A DNA stretch of 29,118 nt from Anaerolineaceae bacterium UBA2260 (GCA_002347485.1 DDXM01000028.1:1-29118); one strand, 5' to 3'; counted from the stretch's first letter, positions 1-8,261 are shown. Program-made: numbers and translations. The notes: generated by a model not told the origin, from the letters alone.

Positions 1-12
1 GCGTGACCGCTG

Positions 13-85
13 GGGCCCGTAGCTCAGTGGTTAGAGCGCGCGGCTCATAACCGCTTGGTCGCAGGTTCGATCCCTGCCGGGCCCA
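13..85 (+). tRNA. tRNA with CAU anticodon, probably tRNA-Ile2 (lysidine-type)
   Basis: A full cloverleaf can be folded: a 7-bp acceptor stem (13-19 with 78-84), D stem GCTC/GAGC, anticodon loop 44-50 with anticodon CAT at 46-48, a 5-bp T stem around TTCGATC, and discriminator A85. CCA is not encoded. The anticodon could be elongator Met, initiator Met or Ile2. The AGTGGTTAGAGC D arm and the CGCTTGGTCGC stretch resemble E. coli ileX (Ile2) much more than metT, so Ile2, whose C34 would be modified to lysidine by TilS, is favoured. The outermost anticodon-stem pair (C39 with T55) is a mismatch. The Ile2 versus Met call is inference. Confidence 0.9.
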
Positions 86-126
86 CTTTTTTATAGCATT
101 TTGATAACCTTAAGCGATGTCAATTA

Positions 127-1683
127 ATGACTAAGAACCTTTCCCCGCTGAAACTGGAACTCCTCATTTCTTTTCTCACCTCGCAGGCGCTCAGCCTGGG
201 GATGGCGGCGCTGCAACCCGCGCCTTTCTTCAGCGCCTGGTTCGGTGCGTTTATTCTCCTGTGGCTGAGCACATTCCTCCTGTTGCGCGCGTGGCGTTTC
301 TTCGGCGGGGCGCGTGCGCTCGCCGTGTTACTGCTGGTGACCTTCCTCTCCCGCCTTCTACTGGGGATATTCATCCACACAGCGTTACCCACGATTGGGT
401 ATGACACACCAGTGGAGAACGCCGGCTATGTGTATTCCGACGCCTACACGCGCGACAACGGCGCGCTGGCGCTTGCTAAAAGCGATCAGACATTATTCGC
501 CGCGTTCGGCGAGGGGAGCATAGACCAGTACGGCGGGTTGATGTTCCTCAGCGCGGTCGTTTACCGCTTGTTCGATGTCGACCAGGCGCGTCCGTTGTTC
601 ATCACCATCCTGGCGGCGTTGACGATGACCGCCGGGCTGGCTTTTCTTTTCGACGCGTTGCGCCGGCGTTGGGGCGCAAAAGTGGCGCTGGTGGCCGGCT
701 GGTTCTACGCGCTTTACCCCGAGGGGATCCTGCTGGGCAGCTCGCAGATGCGCGAACCTTTTCTCATCGGACTATTCTGCATCGCTTTCTGGGCGCTGGT
801 CACCTGGCAGGAAAGGCGAGGAATCAAAGCGCTCGTTTTCGCCCTCGCCATGGCATGCTCCATGCTATTTTCCGACCCCTATGGCGCCATGCTCACAGGC
901 TTGCTGCTGGCTTACTGGTTAGTGGAATGGTCGAGCGTTCAACAATCGCGCAAGGTGCGCTGGATTGGCGGGCTGGGGCTGGTGGTGATGGGCGCGGCGG
1001 GCGCGGCAGCCGGCTGGTGGTGGCTTAAGCCCACCCTTTACTACGACACCTACCTGACGCGTATCAATTCCGGTTACATTTCCGCGCTGCTGGAAACGAT
1101 GGGTGATAAATGGCAGACGCCTTTCGTCACCATTTACGGCATCGTCCAGCCTTTCCTGCCGGGCGCGATCGCTGATCCGTCGCTGCCGTTCTGGCAGACC
1201 ACCGCCATCATCCGCGCGCTGGGATGGTGGTTCGTGCTCCCGTTCCTACCGTATGGCTTCTTCGCGTTGTGGAAGGCCAAACCGAAATCCGAGCGCTGGG
1301 CGCTATTGCTCATTGTGTTGGCGCTGTTCGCGTGGGTGCTGATCGCATCGCTGCGGGCGGGCGGCGACCTGTGGGACAACCCGCGCTACCGCGCGCTGCT
1401 TATCCCCTGGTTTGCGCTGCTGGTCGGTTGGTGCTGGCAGCGGCTGCGCGAGGGGCACCTGGCCTGGTTCCTGCGCTGGGTCGCGGTGGTGCTGGTATTC
1501 TTTGTTGTTTTCATGCTATGGTATTTGTACCGCCACCAGGTCATCAAAGATTTCATCGGTTTCTTCGATATGATCAAAGTCATCCTGGCGGGTTGGGTGG
1601 TAATCCTGCTCAGCGGGGCAGGTGACCTGGTTAAACTTGTGAAAGCCAGGCTGAAAAAGCCTGATGCTGGCGGGCTTGCTTGA
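127..1683 (+). CDS. Polytopic membrane protein, GT-C/GT39 glycosyltransferase-like
   Basis: This 518-residue protein has about ten or more hydrophobic segments and a basic C-terminus. The first large non-membrane loop (about residues 90-140) is acidic and aromatic, including YSDAYTRDNGA. It is followed by a segment around FYALYPEGILLGSSQMREPF that resembles the Pro/Glu-containing second loop of PMT_2/GT39 (GT-C fold) enzymes, which transfer sugars from polyprenyl-phosphate donors outside the membrane. No complete catalytic signature can be assigned, so the donor and acceptor are unknown. The ATG at 127 lies about 40 bp after the tRNA and has no clear Shine-Dalgarno sequence. It stands alone between two tRNA genes. 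An alternative is an O-antigen-polymerase-like or uncharacterised membrane protein. Confidence 0.75.
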   Translation: MTKNLSPLKLELLISFLTSQALSLGMAALQPAPFFSAWFGAFILLWLSTFLLLRAWRFFGGARALAVLLLVTFLSRLLLGIFIHTALPTIGYDTPVENAGYVYSDAYTRDNGALALAKSDQTLFAAFGEGSIDQYGGLMFLSAVVYRLFDVDQARPLFITILAALTMTAGLAFLFDALRRRWGAKVALVAGWFYALYPEGILLGSSQMREPFLIGLFCIAFWALVTWQERRGIKALVFALAMACSMLFSDPYGAMLTGLLLAYWLVEWSSVQQSRKVRWIGGLGLVVMGAAGAAAGWWWLKPTLYYDTYLTRINSGYISALLETMGDKWQTPFVTIYGIVQPFLPGAIADPSLPFWQTTAIIRALGWWFVLPFLPYGFFALWKAKPKSERWALLLIVLALFAWVLIASLRAGGDLWDNPRYRALLIPWFALLVGWCWQRLREGHLAWFLRWVAVVLVFFVVFMLWYLYRHQVIKDFIGFFDMIKVILAGWVVILLSGAGDLVKLVKARLKKPDAGGLA

Positions 1684-1719
1684 CAACCACCCGCGTCTCG
1701 GTTAGAATATTGAACACCT

Positions 1720-1795
1720 GCCGAGATAGCTCAGTTGGTAGAGCACACGACTGAAAATTGTGGGGTCGCCAGTCCGATCCTGGCTCTCGGCACCA
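1720..1795 (+). tRNA. tRNA-Phe (GAA)
   Basis: The cloverleaf has acceptor stem GCCGAGA/TCTCGGC (1720-1726 with 1785-1791), a D arm with AGTTGGTA, an anticodon stem 1746-1750/1758-1762 containing one G-T pair, and loop CTGAAAA with anticodon GAA at 1753-1755. The T arm is GCCAG/CTGGC. Discriminator A1792 is followed by an encoded CCA at 1793-1795, in contrast to the first tRNA in the window. A terminator hairpin follows directly. Confidence 0.95.
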
Positions 1796-1796
1796 C

Positions 1797-1822
1797 ACAC
1801 TCCCTCACGGGAGTGTTTTATT
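1797..1822 (+). terminator. Rho-independent terminator after tRNA-Phe
   Basis: An 8-bp perfect stem ACACTCCC/GGGAGTGT (1797-1804 with 1809-1816) with a TCAC loop is followed by TTTATTA. It lies one base after the CCA end of tRNA-Phe, so it ends the tRNA transcript. Confidence 0.85.
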
Positions 1823-1886
1823 ACTGGAGTGTAGCGCCATTCAGGTTTATGGTTGGCGACATGTTGCATAGACAAGAGGGACCGAG

Positions 1887-2762
1887 ATGAATATTGATGT
1901 GTACCGCATTGGCGCGGCAGCGCTGGAAACACTAGGAATGGCCGCGTCGGGCAGCGTTCAGGGCGTGACTTCGCGCGGGGCTTTCCTGCGTATCATCGAC
2001 CGCATCATCTACATCACCCCGTTGGATTATCGCAGCCCGTTCAACCTCACGCTGGCAGGCGGCGACCAACGCTTTGAACGTTTGGAGCCAGGCGATCAAT
2101 TCACGATTAGTGGCAGTCAAATTACATTTTCGACAAAGAACATCAGAGTATTCACGGAACAGGCTGAGGTTTGGCAGCCGCCACTGCCAGTCGCGATCCA
2201 CTCCCCGCTCAACGAGCAGTATACGCGCGCGCAAGCCATCGCAGCGCGCCTGCGTCAGTTCGATGCGCAAAGAGGCTACCTGTTTCTTTCTAATCCGGAT
2301 GAGGTATCCCTTGAGGGAGAGTCGTTCAGGGTGATACAGGCGGCGAAAGAGGTCACGGCGAGTTTCACAAGGGGAAACAGGGCAGGTTTCCTGCAAGCCG
2401 CGGAATCCTTAATCGGCTCAGGGGGAGGGTTGACCCCATCCGGCGATGACTTCCTGGCCGGGTTCCTGCTTTACCACGTCCGTCGCGTCCTTGCCACAGG
2501 CATAGAGCGTGATTCCCTCTTTGATTGGATCGCCGAGGTGAGCGCTATCGCGTTCCAACGCACAACGACCATTTCCGCGAACCGGCTGCTATTCACCGCG
2601 CGCGGTTGGTCTGAGGATATCTTCCTCAATCTCATCGATCATCTTTTTGATCCTTCTGTTTCATTTACTGACGATCAAATCTGCCTGCTGATGGATATCG
2701 GGCACTCCTCAGGGGTCGATACCTTCATGGGGATGTTGTACGCCATTAGATCACTGTCATAA
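1887..2762 (+). CDS. DUF2877 family protein (AllH/YlbF-like)
   Basis: This 291-residue soluble protein carries the DUF2877 hallmark near the middle, GSGGGLTPSGDDFLAG, a glycine-rich loop followed by the TPSGDD box. In enterobacteria the family member AllH (formerly YlbF) works with AllF (FdrA) and AllG (YlbE) as oxamate carbamoyltransferase at the end of allantoin breakdown. That is established for E. coli; its transfer to this protein is inference. AllF, AllG and carbamate kinase are not in the window, so it is an orphan here. The ATG at 1887 is preceded by AGAGGGA. The gene ends at a bidirectional terminator facing the minus-strand block. Confidence 0.8.
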   Translation: MNIDVYRIGAAALETLGMAASGSVQGVTSRGAFLRIIDRIIYITPLDYRSPFNLTLAGGDQRFERLEPGDQFTISGSQITFSTKNIRVFTEQAEVWQPPLPVAIHSPLNEQYTRAQAIAARLRQFDAQRGYLFLSNPDEVSLEGESFRVIQAAKEVTASFTRGNRAGFLQAAESLIGSGGGLTPSGDDFLAGFLLYHVRRVLATGIERDSLFDWIAEVSAIAFQRTTTISANRLLFTARGWSEDIFLNLIDHLFDPSVSFTDDQICLLMDIGHSSGVDTFMGMLYAIRSLS

Positions 2763-2765
2763 CAA

Positions 2766-2792
2766 AAACAGGAGCCAACTTGGCTCCTGTTT
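2766..2792. terminator. Bidirectional terminator between convergent genes
   Basis: A perfect stem of about 12 bp, AAACAGGAGCCA with TGGCTCCTGTTT, closes on a 3-base loop (2778-2780). On the plus strand it is followed by TTTATTG, and on the minus strand by a GTTTTTGTT tract. It lies between the stop of the DUF2877 gene (2762) and the stop of the convergent GNAT-like gene (2810). Confidence 0.9.
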
Positions 2793-2809
2793 ATTGTGTG
2801 AAGGTCTTA

Positions 2810-3535
2810 CTAGACCAGGATCTCTTCGGGAACGATCATTTCCTCGTTCGCCTTGCGGACTGAATCGGGAACGTTGAAATCGAGTTCCGCGCCTGCCATC
2901 TGTTGGACGTACTTCTTGACCAGCTGATCCCAATACTTCTTGGTGACGTAGTAGACGCGAGCGCCACCCAACTCATGTTGCACTTCCGGCCACGGATAGG
3001 AAGGCTGAGCCATACCGAGACCCCAGCGCAGCCAGCCATTGTAGGACTCATAGGTCGCCCACCACTCGGTGTTGCCGATCATCTCGAACGCGTAATATGC
3101 CTTGGCGTAGTACATCACCGCGCCGATGCGACCCCCACGCAGGAGAGCCATGGTGTGCAGGCTGATATTGACTTTCTCGTTCATTACACGACCGTTGGCA
3201 AAGCCGGCCCAAACCCCATCGATGAGACCCACGAGGGTGTAGGGATCTTTCAGGCGGTGGCGATACCAGCCGAGAATTTCGGAGTAAACGCGAGCGCCAA
3301 CAATGTCATAGAAGTCATGATCGACATCCATCAGGCGTTTCACGTATTCCATCATCTTGGGGGCTTCGTCAAGACGTGCTTCGCGGATGAAGAGTGTGCG
3401 TCCGTCTTTCAGTTTCACCTGCGCGCCGGGCCACTTGGGAAGTTCCATCGCGGGACCCTGCAGAAGGGCTTCCACTTCGCGGGCATCGATCTCCAGGATT
3501 TCCTGACTTGCTTTTTCGGGAAGTTCAAATTTCAT
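2810..3535 (-). CDS. GNAT-like protein of unknown function
   Basis: This 241-residue soluble protein has no signal peptide or membrane segment. From about residue 48 the order resembles the GNAT acetyltransferase fold: a strand with LFIREARLDEA and a following helix, a strand pair YTLVGLIDGVWAGFANGR, a strand with ISLHTMALL, then RGGRIGAVMYYAKAYYAFE. The last could be the Arg/Gln-x-x-Gly-x-Gly/Ala acetyl-CoA loop and helix. The C-terminal third is rich in Trp and Tyr. No substrate can be named. The ATG at 3535 has AGGAGC eight bases upstream. It starts 28 bp after the cyclase-family gene and is probably co-transcribed with it. The GNAT assignment is tentative. Confidence 0.6.
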   Translation of the reverse strand: MKFELPEKASQEILEIDAREVEALLQGPAMELPKWPGAQVKLKDGRTLFIREARLDEAPKMMEYVKRLMDVDHDFYDIVGARVYSEILGWYRHRLKDPYTLVGLIDGVWAGFANGRVMNEKVNISLHTMALLRGGRIGAVMYYAKAYYAFEMIGNTEWWATYESYNGWLRWGLGMAQPSYPWPEVQHELGGARVYYVTKKYWDQLVKKYVQQMAGAELDFNVPDSVRKANEEMIVPEEILV

Positions 3536-3563
3536 CTTACGCTCCTGTATTCTTCGAATAATC

Positions 3564-4445
3564 TTACGAAAGATTGGCTTTGCTGAGTTTGTTCAGGCTT
3601 TCAACATGGGCTGGATTGTAGACGTCGCCGAACTTGGTTTTCGGCATCGTGGCGGCTATCTTCATCAGTTCTTCGTACTCGGCATCGTCGACGAAAGCGA
3701 CAGCGCGGCCGATGGAGGCTTCACCATCAACGAAGCGCCACGGGAAGAATCCAACCTCGACGCGGCGGTTGAGCAGCAGGTCGATCATGCCGCCGAAGCA
3801 TTCCGCGTGGATGATCTCGGCGGGGAACATGTCGATATGCATCATCTGGTATTTTTCATCGGTGAAGACTTCTTCAAGGGTCTTGCCGAATTTCTTCTTG
3901 AACACGTATTCGGCCTGTTTCGCCTGGCGGGGCATCCAATTGCGGATGATGGTGTTCATCGGGTGGTCAGCAGAACCGCAGTCCACGGCGATCCAACGCA
4001 GTTTCATCTTCTTAGCCCAGTCAACGAATTCATGGTCGGGGCCTGGGTGCTTGGTCATGTAACGCACTTCGTCAGCGGTGGGTTGATCCCAGCCAAAGTG
4101 ATGGTAGCCGGTGTGAATGACGAGGATGTCGCCTTCCTTGACTTCCACGCGGTCGGTGATCATCTTGGAGGTGTAGACGTCGTAATCACCGCACACATCA
4201 CTCAGGTCAACCACAGCGGCTTCGTGCACCAGGTAATCCATGGGCAGCTGCGCAATATCTCTGCCGGGGGTGTAGAAGTGAATTTCGCCGTCAAGATGGG
4301 TACCAACATGGTTGGAGTGAGTTAACAATTGGCCATTCGCGCCGTTAGGGGCTAAACGTTTGAAATATTTCACCTGCAAGGGTTCATAGGTCGGCCAGGG
4401 TGGAGTAGCAATTCCGATAGGGATGGTTAGATCGAGCAGTTTCAT
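3564..4445 (-). CDS. Cyclase family protein (metal-dependent hydrolase)
   Basis: This 293-residue protein belongs to the cyclase family (PF04199), which includes bacterial kynurenine formamidase KynB and isatin hydrolase. The metal motif HxGTHxD-x3-H is visible as His46, His50, Asp52 and His56 in NHVGTHLDGEIHF. These enzymes hydrolyse cyclic or N-formyl amides in the cytoplasm using Mn2+ or Zn2+. The length is slightly above the usual 210-270. There is no signal peptide. The ATG at 4445 is well placed behind AAAGGAG. It lies 177 bp after the decarboxylase operon and heads a likely two-gene unit with the GNAT-like gene. Nearby heterocycle genes suggest ring opening or amide hydrolysis, but the substrate is not determinable. 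Confidence 0.85.
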   Translation of the reverse strand: MKLLDLTIPIGIATPPWPTYEPLQVKYFKRLAPNGANGQLLTHSNHVGTHLDGEIHFYTPGRDIAQLPMDYLVHEAAVVDLSDVCGDYDVYTSKMITDRVEVKEGDILVIHTGYHHFGWDQPTADEVRYMTKHPGPDHEFVDWAKKMKLRWIAVDCGSADHPMNTIIRNWMPRQAKQAEYVFKKKFGKTLEEVFTDEKYQMMHIDMFPAEIIHAECFGGMIDLLLNRRVEVGFFPWRFVDGEASIGRAVAFVDDAEYEELMKIAATMPKTKFGDVYNPAHVESLNKLSKANLS

Positions 4446-4622
4446 AGCATTTCTCCTTTTCTGAATTTTGGTAATGATATTTGCTTACAAGTTTTACATA
4501 ATTCTAACATCTCAATCTTCATTCTAAAAATACAGAAAAATCTTATGGCGAAGACCCGTCTCATTCACCACTATTTTCATTCCCACGTACCCTCATAAAG
4601 ACAGAAGTGATCCATTATCAAC

Positions 4623-5768
4623 CTAAGGCAGCAAGATCGGGAAGATCATTTGCATCAGGATGCCCGCTGCGAGTACCGACGCCACCTGACCGGCAGCGTT
4701 GGCGCCGAGCGCGTGCATCAGGATGAAGTTCTGGTTATCCACTTCGAGGGCAACTTTTTGCGCCAGGCGTCCGCTCATCGGGAAAGCGCTAATGGCAGCG
4801 GCACCGACAAGGGGATTGATCTTGCGTCCGGAGAAAAAGCAGACCAGCTTACCGAACAGGAGACCACCGATGGTGTTCAGCGCAAAGGCTAACAATCCCA
4901 GTACAAGAACCCGTAGCGTGCCGGTGTTCAGAAACGTGGCTGCCTGCATGGTTGAACCGATGGTAATCCCCAGGAAGATGGTGGCTGTGTTGGTAATGGC
5001 ATTTTTTGAAGTTTCAACCAATCCTGGAACAACACCGGATTCTTTGAGCAGGTTTCCTAACATCAGGGTAGCGATCAGCGGAGCGGCTTCAGGCAGGAAA
5101 ACACCAGCAATAATTGTGATCAGGATAGGAAAAAGGATCACAGTGGTCTTGGAAACTGGTCGCGGCGTATATTCCATGCGGATACCGCGTTCAGCTTTGG
5201 TGGTGAAGAGACGCATTAAGGGTGGCTGGATGATGGGCACCAGGCTCATATACGAGTAAGCGGTTACGGCAATGGCAGCCGCCAGACCTGGGGTTTCGAA
5301 CAGGGATCCGAGTTTACCGTTGACATAGATTACAGTAGGTCCGTCAATAGCGCCGATCATACCAATGGCGGTGGCTTCGGCCAGGTTGAATCCCAACAAG
5401 ATTGCGATGACCAAAGTGGTGAATATCCCCAGGTGGGCAAATGCTCCCATGATGAACATGATGGGTTGGCTGAGCAGCGGGCGCAGGTCGAGCATAGCGC
5501 CGACTCCCAGAAAGATGAGAAGGGGGAACAATTCGTTGCTGATACCGGCTTTGTAGAGGATACCAAAGAAACCATCCTCGCCGATCATATTAGCAGCAAC
5601 TGGCAGGTTCCCCAGGACACAACCGAAGCCGATCGGTATTAGCAGGGTGGGTTCATAATCTTTGAAGATGCCAAGAAATATGAGGATCAATCCCACTGCG
5701 ACCATGATCAATTGTGGTCCGGTGATGTCCAGAAGTCCTCCGAGTAGACCTGATAAATCGAAACTCAT
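4623..5768 (-). CDS. oadB: Na+-translocating decarboxylase, beta (membrane) subunit
   Basis: This 381-residue, highly hydrophobic protein has about ten membrane segments and matches the OadB/GcdB/MmdB family across its length (usual 370-435). The beta subunit decarboxylates carboxybiotin and couples CO2 release to Na+ export. Visible family regions are GAIDGPTVIYVNGKL in the middle, containing the Asp of the Na+ site region, and the C-terminal segment AAISAFPMSGRLAQK. The ATG at 5768 has AAAGGA upstream and lies 17 bp after the biotin carrier. It is the last gene of the four-gene pump operon. The symbol denotes the family; the paralogue (oxaloacetate, methylmalonyl-CoA or glutaconyl-CoA type) is set by the alpha subunit. 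Confidence 0.93.
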   Translation of the reverse strand: MSFDLSGLLGGLLDITGPQLIMVAVGLILIFLGIFKDYEPTLLIPIGFGCVLGNLPVAANMIGEDGFFGILYKAGISNELFPLLIFLGVGAMLDLRPLLSQPIMFIMGAFAHLGIFTTLVIAILLGFNLAEATAIGMIGAIDGPTVIYVNGKLGSLFETPGLAAAIAVTAYSYMSLVPIIQPPLMRLFTTKAERGIRMEYTPRPVSKTTVILFPILITIIAGVFLPEAAPLIATLMLGNLLKESGVVPGLVETSKNAITNTATIFLGITIGSTMQAATFLNTGTLRVLVLGLLAFALNTIGGLLFGKLVCFFSGRKINPLVGAAAISAFPMSGRLAQKVALEVDNQNFILMHALGANAAGQVASVLAAGILMQMIFPILLP

Positions 5769-5785
5769 GATCGTATCCTTTCCGC

Positions 5786-6223
5786 TTACTCGATATCCAT
5801 GAGGGGCATGCCGTGAGCAATCTGGCTGCCCACGTTTACATAGATCCGGGTAACAGTGCCATCATGCGGGGCGCGGATAATATTCATGGCTTTCATCGCT
5901 TCAATCACGCAGATCTCATCATTTGCTTTTACCTTCTGACCCTCGTGCACTTTGATCGAATTTACTACACCGGGCAGCGGTGATTTTATTGTGCCGGGAC
6001 CGGCAGCGGCGACTGATGCGGAAGTTGTCGGGGCAGCGACAGGGGCGGCTCTGCGTGCAGGCGCAGGAGTAGTGTTGGTTGTTGCCACGGTTTTGTTCAA
6101 TTCTTCAGTTACAACGGTGAGTTCTTCTCCGTTTACTTTTACCATTACTTCATCTTTGCGGGGATCATCGAGGATCTCTACGTCGTAGGTGGTATTTTTA
6201 ATGGTAATGCGATATTGTGTCAT
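5786..6223 (-). CDS. Biotin carrier subunit of the Na+-pumping decarboxylase (gamma)
   Basis: This 145-residue protein has an N-terminal domain (residues 1-45), a flexible Ala/Pro/Thr linker (about 46-75) and a biotinyl/lipoyl domain (76-145). The biotin-accepting residue is Lys111 in EAMKAMN; the usual MKM context is changed to MKA. The layout matches GcdC/MmdC-type carriers, in which the linker lets biotin swing between the carboxyltransferase and the membrane beta subunit. The ATG at 6223 overlaps the stop of the OadG-like gene (ATGA) and is preceded by AGGAG, indicating translational coupling. It could instead be annotated as a generic acetyl-CoA carboxylase biotin carrier, but the operon argues for the decarboxylase role. 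Confidence 0.9.
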   Translation of the reverse strand: MTQYRITIKNTTYDVEILDDPRKDEVMVKVNGEELTVVTEELNKTVATTNTTPAPARRAAPVAAPTTSASVAAAGPGTIKSPLPGVVNSIKVHEGQKVKANDEICVIEAMKAMNIIRAPHDGTVTRIYVNVGSQIAHGMPLMDIE

Positions 6224-6570
6224 CTTGCTCTCCTGATTGTAGAAGATTGGTTCAGCCTGCGTTGAAGCCCGAACAGTCGCCAGGGATTTACCCCTTCAGC
6301 AGAGGTTTCAATCGTTACAGACTGGGTATCAGCCCGGGCACGGGCGATCGCCACGGCAACTGCGGCTGCCAGTTTGAGGTCCGACCTGGGTTCCATAATT
6401 TCAGCAGCAGGTTGGACAGTTTCTTGCTCCAGCGTTTCTTCTTTATCTTCTTTATCGACGATAAAGCGAGTCATCAGGTACACTATAACTGCCAGGGCGG
6501 CAAGAACGAGAAGAAGCACCACAATGCCAATGCTGGATATCTTTATGGCAGTACTAAACATGTTTTCCAT
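6220..6570 (-). CDS. OadG-family small membrane subunit of the decarboxylase
   Basis: This 116-residue protein has a single membrane segment at about residues 12-33 followed by an acidic stretch (KEDKEETLEQE). It then has a segment LAAAVAVAIARARAD and a C-terminal NPWRLFGLQRRL tail, the usual plan of OadG/MmdD proteins (PF04277). In characterised pumps this subunit holds the peripheral carboxyltransferase to the membrane beta subunit and aids assembly. The ATG at 6570 follows GAAAGGATA. The gene sits between the alpha subunit (17 bp) and the biotin carrier (4-base overlap). Confidence 0.87.
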   Translation of the reverse strand: MENMFSTAIKISSIGIVVLLLVLAALAVIVYLMTRFIVDKEDKEETLEQETVQPAAEIMEPRSDLKLAAAVAVAIARARADTQSVTIETSAEGVNPWRLFGLQRRLNQSSTIRRAR

Positions 6571-6587
6571 TATCTGTATCCTTTCTA

Positions 6588-8150
6588 TTACAGCGGGATG
6601 TTCCCATGCTTCTTGGCAGGAGTTGTGATTTGTTTGTTCCTTAGTATGTCGAGTGTGGCGATCAAGCGCTGGCGGGTCTCGCTGGGAAGGATGACCTCGT
6701 CTACATACCCGGCACCGGCAGCCCTGTATGGATTTGAGAACTTATCTGTGTAATCTTTCACAAGTTCATTGCGTAATTGCTTGGCTTCCTCAGGAGTTTT
6801 CTCTTTTAGTTCCTTGCCGTGCAAAATATTTACTGCACCGTCAGCACCCATGACCGCAATCTCTGCGGTTGGCCATGCAAAGACCATGTCAGCACCCAGG
6901 TGTTTGGAACCCATAACGATATAGGCGCCACCGTATGCTTTGCGGGTGACCACTGACATCTTTGGAACCGAAGCTTCGGAAAATGCATAGATGATCTTTG
7001 CGCCATGGCGGATGATGCCATTGTGCTCGGTGTGGGTTCCGGGCATGAATCCCGGGGTATCAACAAAGGCGATAAGAGGAATATTGAAGGCATCACAGAA
7101 TCGTACAAAGCGCGCGATTTTATCTGAAGCGTTGATGTCGATAACACCTGCCATGGACGCGGGTTGGTTTGCAAAAATCCCCACCGTTTCACCGTTCAAG
7201 CGAGCAAAACCAACCACTGCGTTGGTAGCATAACCTGCATGAACCTGGTAGAACGAGCCTTTATCAACAATGTGGTCAATGACTTCAACGATGTCGTATG
7301 TCAGGTTAGGATCTACCGGTACCATCGTATCCAGCTCTTTATCAGCGCGGTACGGGTTGTCATCGGTGGGGAGGATCGCAGGTGTAGAGGCGTTGTTATC
7401 GGGTATGTACTCAAGGATCTTCTTGATGATCTGGAAAGTGTCTTGTTCATTCTGCCCGACAAAGTGGGCTACACCGGAAATCGTGCTGTGAGTTATAGCT
7501 CCACCAAGTGTCTCAGAATCGACGATCTCATTAGTGACAGCTTTGATTACCGCAGGTCCCGTGATATACATATTGCCGATATCCTGGGTCATAATAATAA
7601 AGTCAGTGATTGCGGGTGAGTAGACCGCTCCACCAGCGCATGGTCCCATGATGGCACTAATCTGGGGAATGACACCTGAAGCCTGGACGTTGCGGTAAAA
7701 CACTTCACCGAATCCAGATAGACTGAAAATGCCTTCCTGGATACGGGCGCCGCCACCATCATTAATACCGATCACAGGAACGCCAGCTTCCATGGCCAAG
7801 TCGAGAATTCGGGAAACTTTTTGACCGGCAACTTCACCGAACGATCCACCCATCACGGTGAAATCCTGGGCATACACACAAACACGGCGTCCGTTGATTT
7901 TTCCAAATCCAGCTACAATCCCGTCACCGAGAATCTTGTCTTTATCGAGACCGAAATCTGTGTGGCGGTTTACCATCAAACCATTGATTTCCTGGAATGA
8001 ACCCTCATCCAACAGCAAGTCAATCCGTTCGCGGGCGGTCAACTTGCCTTTTTCATGCTGGGAGGCAATTCTTTTTTCGCCACCACCCAGTTTACTTTCC
8101 TCGCGAAGTGCTTTCAGCTTGGCATACTTATCTGGAATATCTTGCGCCAT
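6588..8150 (-). CDS. mmdA: Carboxyltransferase (alpha) subunit, methylmalonyl-CoA decarboxylase type
   Basis: The product is 520 residues when started at the ATG at 8150, which is preceded by GGAGG at ideal spacing. An in-frame ATG at 8160-8162 overlaps that ribosome binding site and is rejected. The protein is a biotin-dependent acyl-CoA carboxyltransferase with two crotonase-like halves. The N-half has ERIDLLLDEGSF (41-52), GGGARIQEG (132-140) and GPCAGGAVYSPA. The C-half has DTPGFMPGTHTEHNGIIRHGAK and GGAYIVMGSKHLGAD. It most resembles MmdA and propionyl-CoA carboxylase beta. It would transfer CO2 from an acyl-CoA to carrier biotin. A glutaconyl-CoA or other acyl-CoA substrate remains possible. 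It leads the pump operon behind a sigma70-like promoter. Confidence 0.88.
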   Translation of the reverse strand: MAQDIPDKYAKLKALREESKLGGGEKRIASQHEKGKLTARERIDLLLDEGSFQEINGLMVNRHTDFGLDKDKILGDGIVAGFGKINGRRVCVYAQDFTVMGGSFGEVAGQKVSRILDLAMEAGVPVIGINDGGGARIQEGIFSLSGFGEVFYRNVQASGVIPQISAIMGPCAGGAVYSPAITDFIIMTQDIGNMYITGPAVIKAVTNEIVDSETLGGAITHSTISGVAHFVGQNEQDTFQIIKKILEYIPDNNASTPAILPTDDNPYRADKELDTMVPVDPNLTYDIVEVIDHIVDKGSFYQVHAGYATNAVVGFARLNGETVGIFANQPASMAGVIDINASDKIARFVRFCDAFNIPLIAFVDTPGFMPGTHTEHNGIIRHGAKIIYAFSEASVPKMSVVTRKAYGGAYIVMGSKHLGADMVFAWPTAEIAVMGADGAVNILHGKELKEKTPEEAKQLRNELVKDYTDKFSNPYRAAGAGYVDEVILPSETRQRLIATLDILRNKQITTPAKKHGNIPL

Positions 8151-8195
8151 TATTACCTCCATCTTGATTTGTTGAAAGTGATGATTAACGATTTT

Positions 8196-8224
8196 AGTTT
8201 ATGACCATATGCCTAACATTTCAA
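8196..8224 (-). promoter_or_regulatory. Sigma70-like promoter for the decarboxylase operon
   Basis: Read on the minus strand, TTGAAA (8224-8219) is separated by 17 bp from TAAACT (8201-8196). The start would fall near 8189, giving a leader of about 40 bases ahead of GGAGG and the ATG at 8150. It lies between the terminator of the transporter operon and the first decarboxylase gene, as expected for an independent operon. Hexamers match the consensus at five and four of six positions. Confidence 0.5.
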
Positions 8225-8261
8225 GTGATACATTTAGCGTCCTTACTGGCATTTTGTCATG

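Noticed and set aside
2903..4325. Plus-strand frames of 227 and 239 residues at 2903-3586 and 3606-4325
   Set aside because: They are antisense to the GNAT-like and cyclase-family genes, which have good starts and family motifs. The frames show low-complexity His/Val/Gly-rich shadow sequence.
4649..4656. A further TTTGCATC inside the oadB coding sequence, followed by an inverted GATGC
   Set aside because: It is a single copy within conserved coding sequence, with no promoter in register; most likely chance.
8151..8162. Upstream ATG (8162) as the start of the decarboxylase alpha subunit
   Set aside because: That ATG overlaps the GGAGG that serves the ATG at 8150.
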